Assembly (NCBI RefSeq): GCF_001889525.1
Contig: NZ_CP018192.1
Span: forward strand, 1,747,493 to 1,811,492
Direction: 5' to 3'
DNA length: 64,000 bases
Source of the DNA: Granulibacter bethesdensis
GTDB lineage: Bacteria; Pseudomonadota; Alphaproteobacteria; Acetobacterales; Acetobacteraceae
Below the pieces are notes generated by a model. The model ran no database searches. It saw only the letters and a program-made list of their open reading frames with translations, and had not been told where the DNA came from. A program made the position numbers and the translations under genes. Shown here piece after piece: positions 25,814 through 36,423 of the stretch (the stretch's first letter is position 1; the number at the start of each line of letters is the position of its first letter).

Positions 25814-28027
25814 TCAACCGAACTCGCTTCGGAGCAGAAACGGTACACCTCGCAGCGTGATATGAGTATTGTCCGACAAGGTAAAATGCACATTGCCATC
25901 GATGTCCGGTCGCATCGTAAAGTAGGCGGCATCCACCTGCTTTTCAGAAAATCCGTTGAAGACCAGGCGATCAACCCCTTTTTCAAAACCGCTGATCGTA
26001 TCGGAACCACCGCCACGCCCATTGGTAAAAGCAAAAATATCGACAGCTTTCATGCTCACACTGCCAGCCATCAAGGCATTGCCGGTTCCTGCAAACATAA
26101 CTGTACCTGGCGCCCAATATCCGCTGAGGGTTGTATTCCCTGAACCTGCCTGCAGAACATTGCCTTCCCCATGGGATCTCAGGATATCTCCTTCACCACC
26201 GCCGAATACAGTGCTGTTTTTGGTGACATCAATGACGTTCGATCCTGCGCTGCCAGCAAAGAAAGTGCCGTTCGTGGCACCCTCAACCGTGATATTACCA
26301 CTTCCACCCTGGATCGTATCCCTGCTGCCATTCCCGCCGTAGTAAGTCAGCGTGGCACCGCTCTGACCAAAAGCCAGCATAGTACCGGCATTGCCTGCAT
26401 ACAGCTCTCCCTTGCTGCCGGAACCAAGCAGCACCAGGCCACTGCCAGAGCCACCGCCGGTATAAATGAGGCTGCCGGCCGTACCGAACATGGTGGAGGC
26501 TCCATCTGCACCGACAATGGTATTGCTGCCTCCCATACCGATAAATATCGGTGATGATTGGCCGTTTGCGACCAGAAACCGCGCACCTTCTCCGGCTCCG
26601 ATAACCGTATTGACACCTGCATATGCGACAACAGTATCGGAACCATTGCTCCAGAGGGTATTTTCCTGCCCTTTCATACTAACAGTTGAGCCGCCAAGTC
26701 CGGTCATCAGAAGATTATGATTGGCAGACGCCACAATCGAATCATGACCTTTTCCTCCGAAAATAGTGGTATAGCCTTCACCATCTTCAAAGAAAGTGGC
26801 GCCTCTGCCGCCGATCAGGATATCTCCCTGACCGCTGGCATACAGATATCCGCCACCAGAACCACTGGCCAGCGTATCCGCACCTGCACCACCGGTAATC
26901 GTGTTCTTTCCAGCACCACCTGCCAGATATTGCGACAGAGTCGTATTCAATTTTACATAAACGGGTGCCGTTTCGTTTTTCAGCACCACACTGATTGATG
27001 ATGGGGCCGTACCGCCAGCGGTGGGGAGAAACGCCAGATTCGTCAGTGCCGAAGACACATCTTCAGGCCGTCCAGACACAATATAGGTTTTGCCGTCAGC
27101 ACTCAGATCTCCAGTGCCGAGATTGGCATAGGTTCCGCCAAAAGACGAATTCAGGCTGAACTGGGCCGTCACCTGCGTCGCGGTAGAATAACCGTACAGC
27201 GTGATGTCATTTGTAAAAGGATGAATACCGCTGGCTGTATAAACCTGCGTACCGCCGACCCCGTCATTCTGGGCCAGCAATACCTGCCCTGCAAGGCTAT
27301 CACTGCTAAATTTCAAATAGGCAGAGCTTGTTCCGGCGACAATTTTTACGACACCGGCTCGGCTGGTCTGTATGACGGATGCGCTGTTCACGTAACGCAT
27401 GCTGGCGAGATCAATCGCATCATCCGCCTTGAACCCGCTGATGACCGTGTTTGACACGTCCACAGTCTGATCGAGAACAGCCAGGGTTCCGCTGCCGTTT
27501 CCTGTGAATGTCAGGCTGCCCCTCAGCCATCCCGCACTTCCCAACGATATTTTTCCAGTACCACTGATAACGGCATTGGCGCCGAGACTGTTCTTCCTGA
27601 TCACCATCTGACCACCAGAAGTCAGGACTGTGCCACTGGCCACACCCCCGCTATCAACAATCTGCTGTGCTGTATCACCCGCAACAACAGTGTTGGTGGC
27701 CAAGCCATACATGTATTGTCTGCCACCGGAGTTGATCTGCGTTCCGTCAGCAAGACCCGAGTACAAGATCGTTTGCGTACCCGCATCACCAATGACCGTG
27801 CCACTGACGCGGCCACCCCAATTGACGACCTGTGCGCCGCCATTGATCACTGTCAGGTCTGCAATGCCACCCGATGCGACTGTCATGGCACCTGAGGTGT
27901 TCAGAGAGGTGCTGGTAACCGCTCCATTCACAATAGCTGTATCGTACTGAATGGCAGAGAGGCTCCCGCTCTGACCAATCACAAGACCTGACGAACTCAC
28001 ACCCGATGAGATGCTGATAAGAGTCAT
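25814..28027 (-). CDS. AIDA-repeat / RTX-like protein A (737 aa), most divergent copy
   Basis: This is the shortest member. Leader ISISSGVSSSGLVIGQSGSL (no signal peptide), then only about 150 residues of irregular AIDA-type repeats (GGIADLTVINGGAQVVNWGG and similar). The linker is LRGSLTFTGNGSGTLAVLD with VISGFKADDAIDLASM. An Ig-like segment with SADGKTYIVSGRPEDVSSAL follows, then the C-terminal domain from LNTTLSQYLAGGAGKN (residue 365) to the end (LSDNTHITLRGVPFLLRSEFG). The C-terminal domain is of the T1 type but clearly more diverged than in B, F, G and H. Only 53 bases without a terminator separate it from gene B upstream, so the two probably share a transcript. Confidence 0.8.
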   Translation of the reverse strand: MTLISISSGVSSSGLVIGQSGSLSAIQYDTAIVNGAVTSTSLNTSGAMTVASGGIADLTVINGGAQVVNWGGRVSGTVIGDAGTQTILYSGLADGTQINSGGRQYMYGLATNTVVAGDTAQQIVDSGGVASGTVLTSGGQMVIRKNSLGANAVISGTGKISLGSAGWLRGSLTFTGNGSGTLAVLDQTVDVSNTVISGFKADDAIDLASMRYVNSASVIQTSRAGVVKIVAGTSSAYLKFSSDSLAGQVLLAQNDGVGGTQVYTASGIHPFTNDITLYGYSTATQVTAQFSLNSSFGGTYANLGTGDLSADGKTYIVSGRPEDVSSALTNLAFLPTAGGTAPSSISVVLKNETAPVYVKLNTTLSQYLAGGAGKNTITGGAGADTLASGSGGGYLYASGQGDILIGGRGATFFEDGEGYTTIFGGKGHDSIVASANHNLLMTGLGGSTVSMKGQENTLWSNGSDTVVAYAGVNTVIGAGEGARFLVANGQSSPIFIGMGGSNTIVGADGASTMFGTAGSLIYTGGGSGSGLVLLGSGSKGELYAGNAGTMLAFGQSGATLTYYGGNGSRDTIQGGSGNITVEGATNGTFFAGSAGSNVIDVTKNSTVFGGGEGDILRSHGEGNVLQAGSGNTTLSGYWAPGTVMFAGTGNALMAGSVSMKAVDIFAFTNGRGGGSDTISGFEKGVDRLVFNGFSEKQVDAAYFTMRPDIDGNVHFTLSDNTHITLRGVPFLLRSEFG

Positions 28028-28080
28028 TTTTATTCTCTTACTAAGTTTTATGTAGATAAGCAGTCAGAGGAACCGGGTTC

Positions 28081-31000
28081 TTATCCGAACTGGCTCCGGC
28101 TGAGTGCGGAGACACCGAGGAGCGTGATCTGCGTGTTATCGGTCAGTGTGAAGTGCATGTTGCCCGACCCGTCCACGCTCTTCGTGGCATAGGACGCATC
28201 AGCCTGCGCACTGGAGAAACCGTTCAAGACCAGATGATCAATCCCCGCATTGAACCCGCTGATCGTGTCCGAGCCTCCACCTTGACCATTGGCAAAGGCA
28301 AAAATATCAACCGCCGCCTCATTCGTGCTGCCGATCATCATATCATTGCCGGTCCCAGCGAACATCACAGTGCCATCAGCACCGCCACCATTCAGCGTCG
28401 TGTTGCCGCCGCCGGCCTGCAACACGTTCCCCGTCCCCGTCGCGGTCAGAACATCACCATTCCCTCCGCCAAACACAAGGCTGTGTCCGGCAACAGAGAT
28501 CTGGTTCGAACCCGCAGTTCCACCAAAATACGTGCCGTTGATCCCGTTATTCACCACGATGCTGCCATTGCCGCCCTGGATCGTGTCGGCGCCGCCGCCA
28601 CCCGTATAGAACAGCGTCGCACCGCTCTGACCAAACGCCAGAAGGCCGCCAGCCGCACTCCCGAACAGATTGGCCGTGCTGCCGGCACCCGTCACGACAA
28701 AACCGCTGCCATTTCCGGCCGCGTAGGTCAGGTTGCCAGCCGTGCCGAACAGCGTCGAGGCGCCATCGCCACCCAGAATGGTGCTGGCACCGCCCGCGCC
28801 AATGAACATCACACCCGAAGACCCGCCAGAGATCGTCGCGTTCGAACCACCCGCACCAATCACCGTGTTCGCACCAGCAGAGACCGAAACGTTATCCGCG
28901 CCATAGCTCCACAAAGAGTTGCCGCGTGCCTTTAGATAGACGGTGGAACCGCCAGTTCCGGTCATCACCAGATTGCCGCCCGCCGCAGCGTCGATCGTAT
29001 CATGACCACGCCCCCCGAAGATCGTCGCCGCACCGGCACCATCATGGAACAGCGTCGATCCCCTCCCACCAATCAGCAGGTCGCCTCTGCCAACCGCCTG
29101 CAGCACACCACCACCCGAACCGCTGGCCAGAGTATCATTGCCGGAACCGCCCATAATCGTATCCGCTGCCGCACCACCGGCCAGATACTGGTTCAGCGCC
29201 GTGTTCAGCTTCAGCACGACCGGAGCCGTTTCGTTTTTGAGGATCACCCGCACGGAAGATGGAGCAGAACCGGTGGATGCAGGCTGAAACACAAGAGTCT
29301 GCAATGCTGACAATATATCCGATGCCGTTCCGGACACGCTGTAACTGCTGCCATCCGCGCTGACCGTGCCACTACCGAGATTCGAGAAGCTACCCGCATA
29401 GCCAGACCCAAATCCGAACACAGTTGACAGCGTTCCACCGGATGATGTGCCGGTCAGGCTGACCTGCTTCATCAGTTGGGCATACCCCGTCGGTGTCGGC
29501 TCTGGTGTCGGTGTCGGGGTGGGTTGAGCATCCGATACATAAAGGATCGTGCTGTTATCAGTATCCTGTTTTATCTGGATTGTCTGGCTGCTGGCAAAAT
29601 TGAGCGTATATGAAGAAGCATACGGATTTTCAATCAGCACCCTTCCCCCAGATTGTTTGACGCTGGTATTTTTGCTGTAAAGCAGCCATGCCAGATCAAT
29701 CTTGTCATCGCTTTTAAATCCACTGATCACCACACCGGCAAGAGAGGTACGGTCATCCATAATCTTCAAAGTACCGCTGCCGACATCACTGAATGTCAGA
29801 GATCCGCTCAGTGTACCGCCACTGAAAACGGTGACGGTTCCTTGATCAGCAATCAGGTCATTGACCGCTATTCCTTCAACAAACTGCATACCGCCTGAGC
29901 TGATGGTCGTATTACTGACCACACTCCCCGACGAAACAAACTGATAGCCGGCAGAATGAAGAGTGACACCGGTCGCATAACCACCGGATGAAACAAACTG
30001 GGTACCGGAATCGTTGACTATCGTGCCAATGGCAGAGCCACCAGATGAAACAAACTGATAACCAGAATAATTAATGGTTGTCTTTTCTGCAATACCACTG
30101 GCAGAAATGTACTGTAGAGCAGCGGACATCAGTATCGTGCCGGTTGCGTATCCTCCCGACATAACAGTCTGCAGACCGTATTGATTGACTGTCGTCTCAC
30201 TGGCACTGCCAGAAGCGGAAACAATCTGCGTTCCACCCTGGCTTATGATGGCACTGGCAGCGATCCCTCCCGACATGACCACCTGTGTTCCACCACCCAG
30301 AATTGTTGTCAGGCTGGCAATGCCGGAAGCAGAAATACTCTGTGTTGCACTGCGATAAATCGTGGCACTGATTGCAGTCCCGCCTGTCAGAATGGTCTCC
30401 TGACCACCAGAGTTGATAAATGAGCCGCTTGCAACACCCCCGGAAGAGACAATTTGTATGCCATAGACTTCATCGCTGCCGGCAACACCACCGGAGAGTA
30501 CAGTCTGCGTACCGCCAGACATAATCCATGTCGCGTTAAGGACACCGCCATCGGCAACAGTCTGATTGGCACCAGAACTGACATAGACCTGAAATGTACT
30601 GCCACCGCCGACAACAGTCTGAAGGCCACCGGCGCTGATATTCACGCTATAGGCGACACCGCCGCCGAGCACATCCTGACGGCCGCCGGACAAAATAGAA
30701 GCACCGTAATAATAGCCCCAGCCCCCGGAACTGCCGGACGTGGTGGAAACAGCAACCCGGCGTCCATCATGACCGCCGGATAAAACAGTCTGAAGGCCAC
30801 CGGCCCCAATCGTCGTGGAAGCTGTCTCACCTCCGGCAGAGAGTATCTGCTCACCACCGGAATTGATCATTGCACTGACAGCATAACCCGCAGCAAAGAC
30901 AATCTGCGTGCCACCCGATGAAATCAGAGCTGCGACTGCTGTGCCACCCGATGAAACCGCCTGGCTGCCACCGGCCAGAATCGTCGTACCACCCCCGGCA

Positions 31001-32202
31001 GACGTCTTCCCCACCAGGCCAGCGACTTCATCAATACTCCGCCATCCACCATCACTACCGCCAGCCAGAATGATCTGGGTACCGCCAGAGCTGATGGTTG
31101 CACCATACGCATTGCCACCGTTCACAACCTGGCTGCCACCGGCCAGAATCATCGCACCACTCAATGGATTATTGCCACCGGAAGGCACATTGGTATCCCA
31201 CCGGATACCATCCCAGCCTCCGTTCCAGACAATCTCGGTTCCTCCGGAACTGATGATCGTGCCAAGCGCACTGCCAAATGTATTGGACAGGCTGACGGCT
31301 GAAGAAACCAGTCCTGACACCTCCAGAGCACCGCCGGCGCTGATCGTTGTGCCGGTGACACGACCACTGAAAACCAGCTGTGAGCCACCGGAATTCACCA
31401 GCGTCGCGGAAGCCGACGCACCATCCAGCACAAACTGCATGCCACCGTTTGCCAGCACAGTGCCTGTTGCAGTCGCCCCGGATGAGAGCAACTGGGACGC
31501 CGAAACCTGTAAGGAAAAATCATGAGCGGCTACCCCGCTCCCCAGAATCTGATACCCGCCGCTGCCGAACACTGTATCGCTGATGATTGCGCCGGAAGAG
31601 ACAAACTGCCTTCCTCCCGCACTCACCACCGTACCGGATGCCGTGCCTCCGGAAAACACAACCTGTGTGCCACTGGAAACCAGGATTGTGTCTGTTGCCG
31701 TGGTGCCGACAGAGACCGCCTGAAAGGCCAGCGTATCAATCAAAATACCGCTTGTCTCTGCCCCGCTGACCAGAATCTGGATACCGTCAGTGCCGAAAAC
31801 CGTGTCACTGACAACCGCGCCAGACACTAATATCTGCTTAGCGCCTGCACTCAGCATCGTACGCTTGGCAACCCCGCCAAAACCAACCACCTGCGTAGCA
31901 TTTGCACCCGCCAGCATAGTGTCCTGTGCGGTTCCGCCGCTATAGACGACTTGCGTGCCCCCTCCGCTGACAAGCGTCTCGCTGGCAAGGCCTCCATTTT
32001 CAATGTTCTGCGTGCCACCACTATTGACAAGAGTTCCGCTGGCAGTGCCACCGCTCAGCACCTCCATGACTCCCAGCAGGTTCAGCGTGGTGCTGATGGC
32101 GGTACCGCTGACATTCATCAGGTCGCCTTGACTGCCCCCTGAAGACGTTCCGATCGTCAAGCCGCTTGAAATCGTTCCGGGAAAAACATTGATGGTGGTC
32201 AT
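28081..32202 (-). CDS. AIDA-repeat / RTX-like protein B (1,373 aa) with Pro-Thr linker
   Basis: Leader INVFPGTISSGLTIGTSSGG, then AIDA repeats to about residue 770. Unlike its paralogues the array is interrupted by three loops rich in Trp, Tyr and Asp/Arg (NGGWDGIRWDTNVPSGG, SDGGWRSIDEVAGLVGKTS, HDGRRVAV...GGWGYYYG). The linker (NDLIADQGTVTVFSGGTLSG, SGFKSDDKIDL) is followed by a unique PTPTPTPEPTPTG spacer near residue 900. Then come an Ig-like segment and the T1-type C-terminal domain from LNTALNQYLAGG (residue ~1002) to LSRSQFG. That domain is near-identical to those of F, G and H. Its own promoter should lie in 32,203-32,365; transcription may continue into A. Confidence 0.82.
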   Translation of the reverse strand: MTTINVFPGTISSGLTIGTSSGGSQGDLMNVSGTAISTTLNLLGVMEVLSGGTASGTLVNSGGTQNIENGGLASETLVSGGGTQVVYSGGTAQDTMLAGANATQVVGFGGVAKRTMLSAGAKQILVSGAVVSDTVFGTDGIQILVSGAETSGILIDTLAFQAVSVGTTATDTILVSSGTQVVFSGGTASGTVVSAGGRQFVSSGAIISDTVFGSGGYQILGSGVAAHDFSLQVSASQLLSSGATATGTVLANGGMQFVLDGASASATLVNSGGSQLVFSGRVTGTTISAGGALEVSGLVSSAVSLSNTFGSALGTIISSGGTEIVWNGGWDGIRWDTNVPSGGNNPLSGAMILAGGSQVVNGGNAYGATISSGGTQIILAGGSDGGWRSIDEVAGLVGKTSAGGGTTILAGGSQAVSSGGTAVAALISSGGTQIVFAAGYAVSAMINSGGEQILSAGGETASTTIGAGGLQTVLSGGHDGRRVAVSTTSGSSGGWGYYYGASILSGGRQDVLGGGVAYSVNISAGGLQTVVGGGSTFQVYVSSGANQTVADGGVLNATWIMSGGTQTVLSGGVAGSDEVYGIQIVSSGGVASGSFINSGGQETILTGGTAISATIYRSATQSISASGIASLTTILGGGTQVVMSGGIAASAIISQGGTQIVSASGSASETTVNQYGLQTVMSGGYATGTILMSAALQYISASGIAEKTTINYSGYQFVSSGGSAIGTIVNDSGTQFVSSGGYATGVTLHSAGYQFVSSGSVVSNTTISSGGMQFVEGIAVNDLIADQGTVTVFSGGTLSGSLTFSDVGSGTLKIMDDRTSLAGVVISGFKSDDKIDLAWLLYSKNTSVKQSGGRVLIENPYASSYTLNFASSQTIQIKQDTDNSTILYVSDAQPTPTPTPEPTPTGYAQLMKQVSLTGTSSGGTLSTVFGFGSGYAGSFSNLGSGTVSADGSSYSVSGTASDILSALQTLVFQPASTGSAPSSVRVILKNETAPVVLKLNTALNQYLAGGAAADTIMGGSGNDTLASGSGGGVLQAVGRGDLLIGGRGSTLFHDGAGAATIFGGRGHDTIDAAAGGNLVMTGTGGSTVYLKARGNSLWSYGADNVSVSAGANTVIGAGGSNATISGGSSGVMFIGAGGASTILGGDGASTLFGTAGNLTYAAGNGSGFVVTGAGSTANLFGSAAGGLLAFGQSGATLFYTGGGGADTIQGGNGSIVVNNGINGTYFGGTAGSNQISVAGHSLVFGGGNGDVLTATGTGNVLQAGGGNTTLNGGGADGTVMFAGTGNDMMIGSTNEAAVDIFAFANGQGGGSDTISGFNAGIDHLVLNGFSSAQADASYATKSVDGSGNMHFTLTDNTQITLLGVSALSRSQFG

Positions 32203-32365
32203 TAATTGTCACACTTAATATTTCTGTTGCTCAAGGAACGAGTAGGGCAGTCGAACGGTACGGATTTTTTCCCTAATAAACTTTTTTGCGCAATGATTTT
32301 GTTGCTTTCTCGTTTTGATTAAAAGTTTTAATATCAAAGCGTTATTTTAATATTAAAACAAAATA

Positions 32366-32400
32366 CAAAAAAAGAGAGCTGACCTTCATCAGCTCTCTTT
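32366..32400 (-). terminator. Terminator of gene C
   Basis: Minus strand AAAGAGAGCTGA pairs with TCAGCTCTCTTT (loop tgaagg), followed by a T run. It lies 32 bases after the gene C stop. Confidence 0.85.
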
Positions 32401-32424
32401 CCTGAGTGGTCCAGTAATTTCACT

Positions 32425-34160
32425 CAGATCTTCATCCGAACTGGCTCCGGCTGAGTGCGGAGACACCGACGAGCGTGATCTGGGTATTATCGGTCAGGGT
32501 GAAGTGCATGTTGCCGGACCCGTCCACGCTCTGCGTGGCATAGGACGCATCCGCCTGCGCACCGGAAAATCCGTTCAGGATCAGACGATCAACACCCACC
32601 GTAAACCCGCTGATCGTATCGGAGCCGCCAGCCTGGCCATTGGCAAACGCAAACGCATCCACGACAGAACTGTTCGTGCTGCCAATCATCAGCGCATTGC
32701 CAGTCCCTGCGAACATCGCCGTGCCGTTTCCAGCAGCACCGGTCAGCGTTTCGTTCCCGGTACCAGCCACCAGAACATTGCCGTTGCCCGTCGAGGACAG
32801 AACATCGCCATTGCCACCGCCCAGAACCGTCGCGTCTCCCGTGGCGAGGATCATGTTCGAGCCTGCCTGACCACCAACATACAGACCATTACTGCCCGAG
32901 CTGACAGACACACTGCCTGTGCCGCCAATGATCGTATCGGAAGAACCATGCCCCGTATAATCCAGCACTGCGCCACTTGCACCAAACGCAATCAAACCGG
33001 GACCGGTGGTCGAACCAAACAGGTTGACCGTACCCCCATTGCCAGCAACGATCAGGTCACTGCCACCATTGGCCGTATAATCAACAGTTCCCCCGGTGCC
33101 AAAGACCGTCGCGCCACCATCACCACCCACAACAGTGCTGGCACCCGTTCTCTGGATGAAGGTCGTGACATTGTTATTGCTGATCGTGGCATAAGTCGCG
33201 CCGCCAGCACCAACAATCGTGTTCGCGCTCGCCATGACTGACACCGTATCCGCGCCCTTGCTCCATGCCACGTTGCCAGCAGCAGACAGATTCACCTGAC
33301 TCCCCGCACTACCCGTCACGATTGTATCTCTGCCAGCAGCTGCATTGATCGTATCACGGCCCTGGCCGCCCCGGATCGTCGCCGCACCATCACCGTCATT
33401 GAACAGCGTGGCCCCGCTGCCGCCTATCAGAATATCCCCACTGCCTCTTGCCTGCAGAACACCACCGCCAGAGCCGCTCTGAAGCGTGTCGGCACCCGTG
33501 CCGCCCATGATCGTGTCAGCCTGCGAGCCACCCACCAGATACTGGTTCAGCGTCGTGTTCAGCTGCAACATAAGCGGCGCCGCCTCGTTCGACAGCACCA
33601 GCTTTACCATTGTCGGAGAAGTGCCACCGGTCGGCTGGAAGACAAGGTTGTGCAACGCCGTTGATACGTCGGTGGATGTACCCGTCACACTGTAAGTCTT
33701 GCCATCCGTGCTGACTTCACCAGCACCAAGATTCGCATAGCTCCCGGTGTAAGCAGCATCAAAGCCGAAATCAGCCGTCATGCTGGAGGCCGTGCCAACA
33801 AGAGACACGCTCTGTGCCGGCAGAATACCACCCGTTGCATAAAGCACAGTGGAGCCATTCGCACCCTCCTTCGCAAGGAAGACGCGATTGCCCGGCCCGT
33901 CATTCGCAAAGTTCAGGCTGTAGCTGCCATTCCCCGTCACAACGCTGATATTGCTGCTGCCCTGTGTCACATAGCCCTGGCTGTCATAGCCCAGACTGCT
34001 CAGATCAACCTGATCGTCACTCTGGAAACCGCTGATCACAACACCGGAGACGACAGCGCCGTTCTGCAGTGTTAGTGTTCCGCTGCCAATCCCGGCAAAG
34101 GTCAGGGAACCACTGAGTACGCCACCAGAAGAGACGCTTACAGCGCCCTGACCGGCGATT
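32425..34160. repeat. Long near-identical tract shared with genes D and E (copy in C)
   Basis: From just beyond the stop codon to the NDVIAG linker this stretch matches 36,510-38,245 in gene D at an offset of 4,085 bases with only a handful of substitutions (for example gtggcatagg/gtggcataag and ttgctgctgc/ttgttgccgc). Gene E has the same sequence with more changes near its 3' end. It encodes the T2-type C-terminal domain and the Ig-like segment. Confidence 0.85.
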
Positions 34161-36295
34161 ACGTCGTTCACAGCCAGACCGCCAGAGATAACTTGCTCAA
34201 CACCGCCAGCGCTGACGATGGTACCACTTGCGATACCGCCAGAGGAAACAGTCTGCGAACCGCCAGAGCTGACCGTCGTAGAGATCGCAGAAAAGCCAGC
34301 TTCAACGTTCAGGATGCCACCATTGCTGACGACCGTGCCCACTGCAGAACCACCAGAGCTACCGAGCAGTAAACCACCCAGGTTAACAACCGTTCCACTC
34401 GCGACACCGCTAGAGGCAACAGCCTGCACAGCACCACTGCTGACGACCGTGCCATTCGCAACACCGCCAGAGTTAACAAGCTGCACACTACCACTACTGA
34501 CGACCGTGCCATTCGTAACACCGCCCGAGTAAACAAACTGCGTACCGCCTAAGCTGAGCTGCGCACTGACCGCGCTACCTAGAACAACCTGGCCGCCCCC
34601 CCCACTGATCACTGTATTACTGGCAACACCACTTGCCAGAATGGTCTGCAGACCACCAAGCGTTCCGCTGATATCCAGACCGCCAGAGGAAACAGTCTGC
34701 GAACCGCCAGAGCTGACCGTCGTAGACGTCGCGGAACCGCCAGACTGAACAAATTGGTAGCCACCGCTGCTGACGACCGTGGCACTGGCAACGCCGCCAG
34801 AAGAAATAGTCTGAGAACCACGATAGCTTACCGTCACAGAGATCGCGGAACCGCCAGACTGAACAGATTGGTTGCCCTCGCTGCTGACGACCGTGGCACT
34901 GGCAACGCCACCGGCGGAAATAACTTGCGTCCCCCCATCGGATAAAACGATTCCCGTGGTTATAGCCCCGGAAGAAAGCGTTTGAGAGCCAGAACCCTGC
35001 ACAGAAATGCCGCTCACAACCACGCCGCTCAGCAGAACCTGATTGCCGCCAGCGCTGAAAATGGTGTTGCTTACGATGGCGCCAGAAGACACAAGCTGCA
35101 TGCCACCAGAGCTCAATACCGTGCCCGAAGCCGTAGCACCGGAGAAAACAGTCTGCGTGCCACCAGACAGGAGGAGTGCCGAAAATGCGGAACCGCCAGC
35201 CTGAACAAACTGGTTCCCACCACTGCTGACAACGGTGCCACTCGCAATACCGCTATCGAAAACAGTCTGCTCACCGGCAGAGCTGATCTGCGCACTGACC
35301 GCACTGCCGGCAACAGACTGGCTGCCAGCACTGATCACCGTATTACTTGCAACGCCATCTAGCAGAATGATCTGGAAACCACCCAAAACCGTTCCACTGA
35401 TGTCCAGACCGGCAGACTGAATAAACTGGCTGCCACCAGCACTCACCATGGTGCCACTTGCTACACCGCCAGAAGAAACAAACTGCCGGCCACCAGATAC
35501 CAGAACCGTACCCGTTGCTGTTGCACCCGAAGACAGGGTTTGAGTGGCCACAACCTGTATGGATGCACCGCTGATCGAGGCACCGCTTAGCAAAATCTGC
35601 TGGCCGCCTGTACTGAATATTGTGCCGCTGACAAAGGCACCACTATTCACATACTGAAGACCACCAGATGATAGCGTTGTAGAAAAGGCGGAGCCTCCTC
35701 CCATAATATTCTGCGAACCACCTGCACTGACCTGTCCGCCGCTGTCCAGCCCACCAGAAAAAATAAACTGTCTTCCTCCAGAGCTTATCTGCGTATTGCT
35801 CGCCACCCCACCAGCATAAACTGCCTGTCCCGCTCCCCCACTGATCTGCGTATTAAGTGTGACGCCTCCTGAAGATACATACTGGCCGGCATCTGCGTTG
35901 AGATGAGTATCCTGTGCTACCCCCCCAGAATAAATATACTGCCCGCCAGATGTATAAGCCTGGGTATCAATAGCAGTACCACCCGAAGAAACGATTTGAG
36001 TACCACGAGAAGCAACCTGAGTTCTGCTGGCCACACCGCTTGAAAGCAGATATTGGTACCCACCACTGCTGATCGTAGTAGAGACAGAATATCCACCGGA
36101 ACCAACGCTTTCCTGACCTCCCGAATTGATCACTGTACCGCTGGCTGTTCCACCACCAGACACCACCACTAGACCATTATTATTAACAGTGGTGTCAGTA
36201 ATAATCCCCTGAACAGAAGCACTATCATACTGACCAGCCTGACCGATGATCAAACCGGTGCTTGTTACACCAGAAGAAATCAAAACGTTAGACAT
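32432..36295 (-). CDS. AIDA-repeat / RTX-like protein C (1,287 aa)
   Basis: Leader NVLISSGVTSTGLIIGQAGQ with YDSASVQG, shared with F (N2 type). AIDA repeats run from about residue 35 to 705, with a block VFSAGGNQVLLSGVVVSGIS also present in D and E. The linker has NDVIAGQGAVSVSSGGVLSG and VISGFQSDDQVDLSSLGYDS. The Ig-like segment (VSTDGKTYSVTGTSTDVSTAL) leads to the C-terminal domain from LNTTLNQYLVGG (residue ~915). That domain is T2 type: TVSVMASANTIVGAGG, SNNNVTTFIQRTGAS, LDYTGHGSSDTIIGG, and ends in LTDNTQITLVGVSALSRSQFG. So C joins an F-type leader to a D/E-type C-terminus. No signal peptide or beta-barrel is present. Confidence 0.82.
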   Translation of the reverse strand: MSNVLISSGVTSTGLIIGQAGQYDSASVQGIITDTTVNNNGLVVVSGGGTASGTVINSGGQESVGSGGYSVSTTISSGGYQYLLSSGVASRTQVASRGTQIVSSGGTAIDTQAYTSGGQYIYSGGVAQDTHLNADAGQYVSSGGVTLNTQISGGAGQAVYAGGVASNTQISSGGRQFIFSGGLDSGGQVSAGGSQNIMGGGSAFSTTLSSGGLQYVNSGAFVSGTIFSTGGQQILLSGASISGASIQVVATQTLSSGATATGTVLVSGGRQFVSSGGVASGTMVSAGGSQFIQSAGLDISGTVLGGFQIILLDGVASNTVISAGSQSVAGSAVSAQISSAGEQTVFDSGIASGTVVSSGGNQFVQAGGSAFSALLLSGGTQTVFSGATASGTVLSSGGMQLVSSGAIVSNTIFSAGGNQVLLSGVVVSGISVQGSGSQTLSSGAITTGIVLSDGGTQVISAGGVASATVVSSEGNQSVQSGGSAISVTVSYRGSQTISSGGVASATVVSSGGYQFVQSGGSATSTTVSSGGSQTVSSGGLDISGTLGGLQTILASGVASNTVISGGGGQVVLGSAVSAQLSLGGTQFVYSGGVTNGTVVSSGSVQLVNSGGVANGTVVSSGAVQAVASSGVASGTVVNLGGLLLGSSGGSAVGTVVSNGGILNVEAGFSAISTTVSSGGSQTVSSGGIASGTIVSAGGVEQVISGGLAVNDVIAGQGAVSVSSGGVLSGSLTFAGIGSGTLTLQNGAVVSGVVISGFQSDDQVDLSSLGYDSQGYVTQGSSNISVVTGNGSYSLNFANDGPGNRVFLAKEGANGSTVLYATGGILPAQSVSLVGTASSMTADFGFDAAYTGSYANLGAGEVSTDGKTYSVTGTSTDVSTALHNLVFQPTGGTSPTMVKLVLSNEAAPLMLQLNTTLNQYLVGGSQADTIMGGTGADTLQSGSGGGVLQARGSGDILIGGSGATLFNDGDGAATIRGGQGRDTINAAAGRDTIVTGSAGSQVNLSAAGNVAWSKGADTVSVMASANTIVGAGGATYATISNNNVTTFIQRTGASTVVGGDGGATVFGTGGTVDYTANGGSDLIVAGNGGTVNLFGSTTGPGLIAFGASGAVLDYTGHGSSDTIIGGTGSVSVSSGSNGLYVGGQAGSNMILATGDATVLGGGNGDVLSSTGNGNVLVAGTGNETLTGAAGNGTAMFAGTGNALMIGSTNSSVVDAFAFANGQAGGSDTISGFTVGVDRLILNGFSGAQADASYATQSVDGSGNMHFTLTDNTQITLVGVSALSRSQFG

Positions 36296-36423
36296 TAATT
36301 TTCCTTTGATTAATGTTTATTTTTAAGCTTAACACTGCTTATAGATCAAAAAAGTCAAAAAGATAAATTTTTAACATAAGGCTAAAATTTCAACAGGGCA
36401 TTCAATGGGACAAATGAAGTTCT

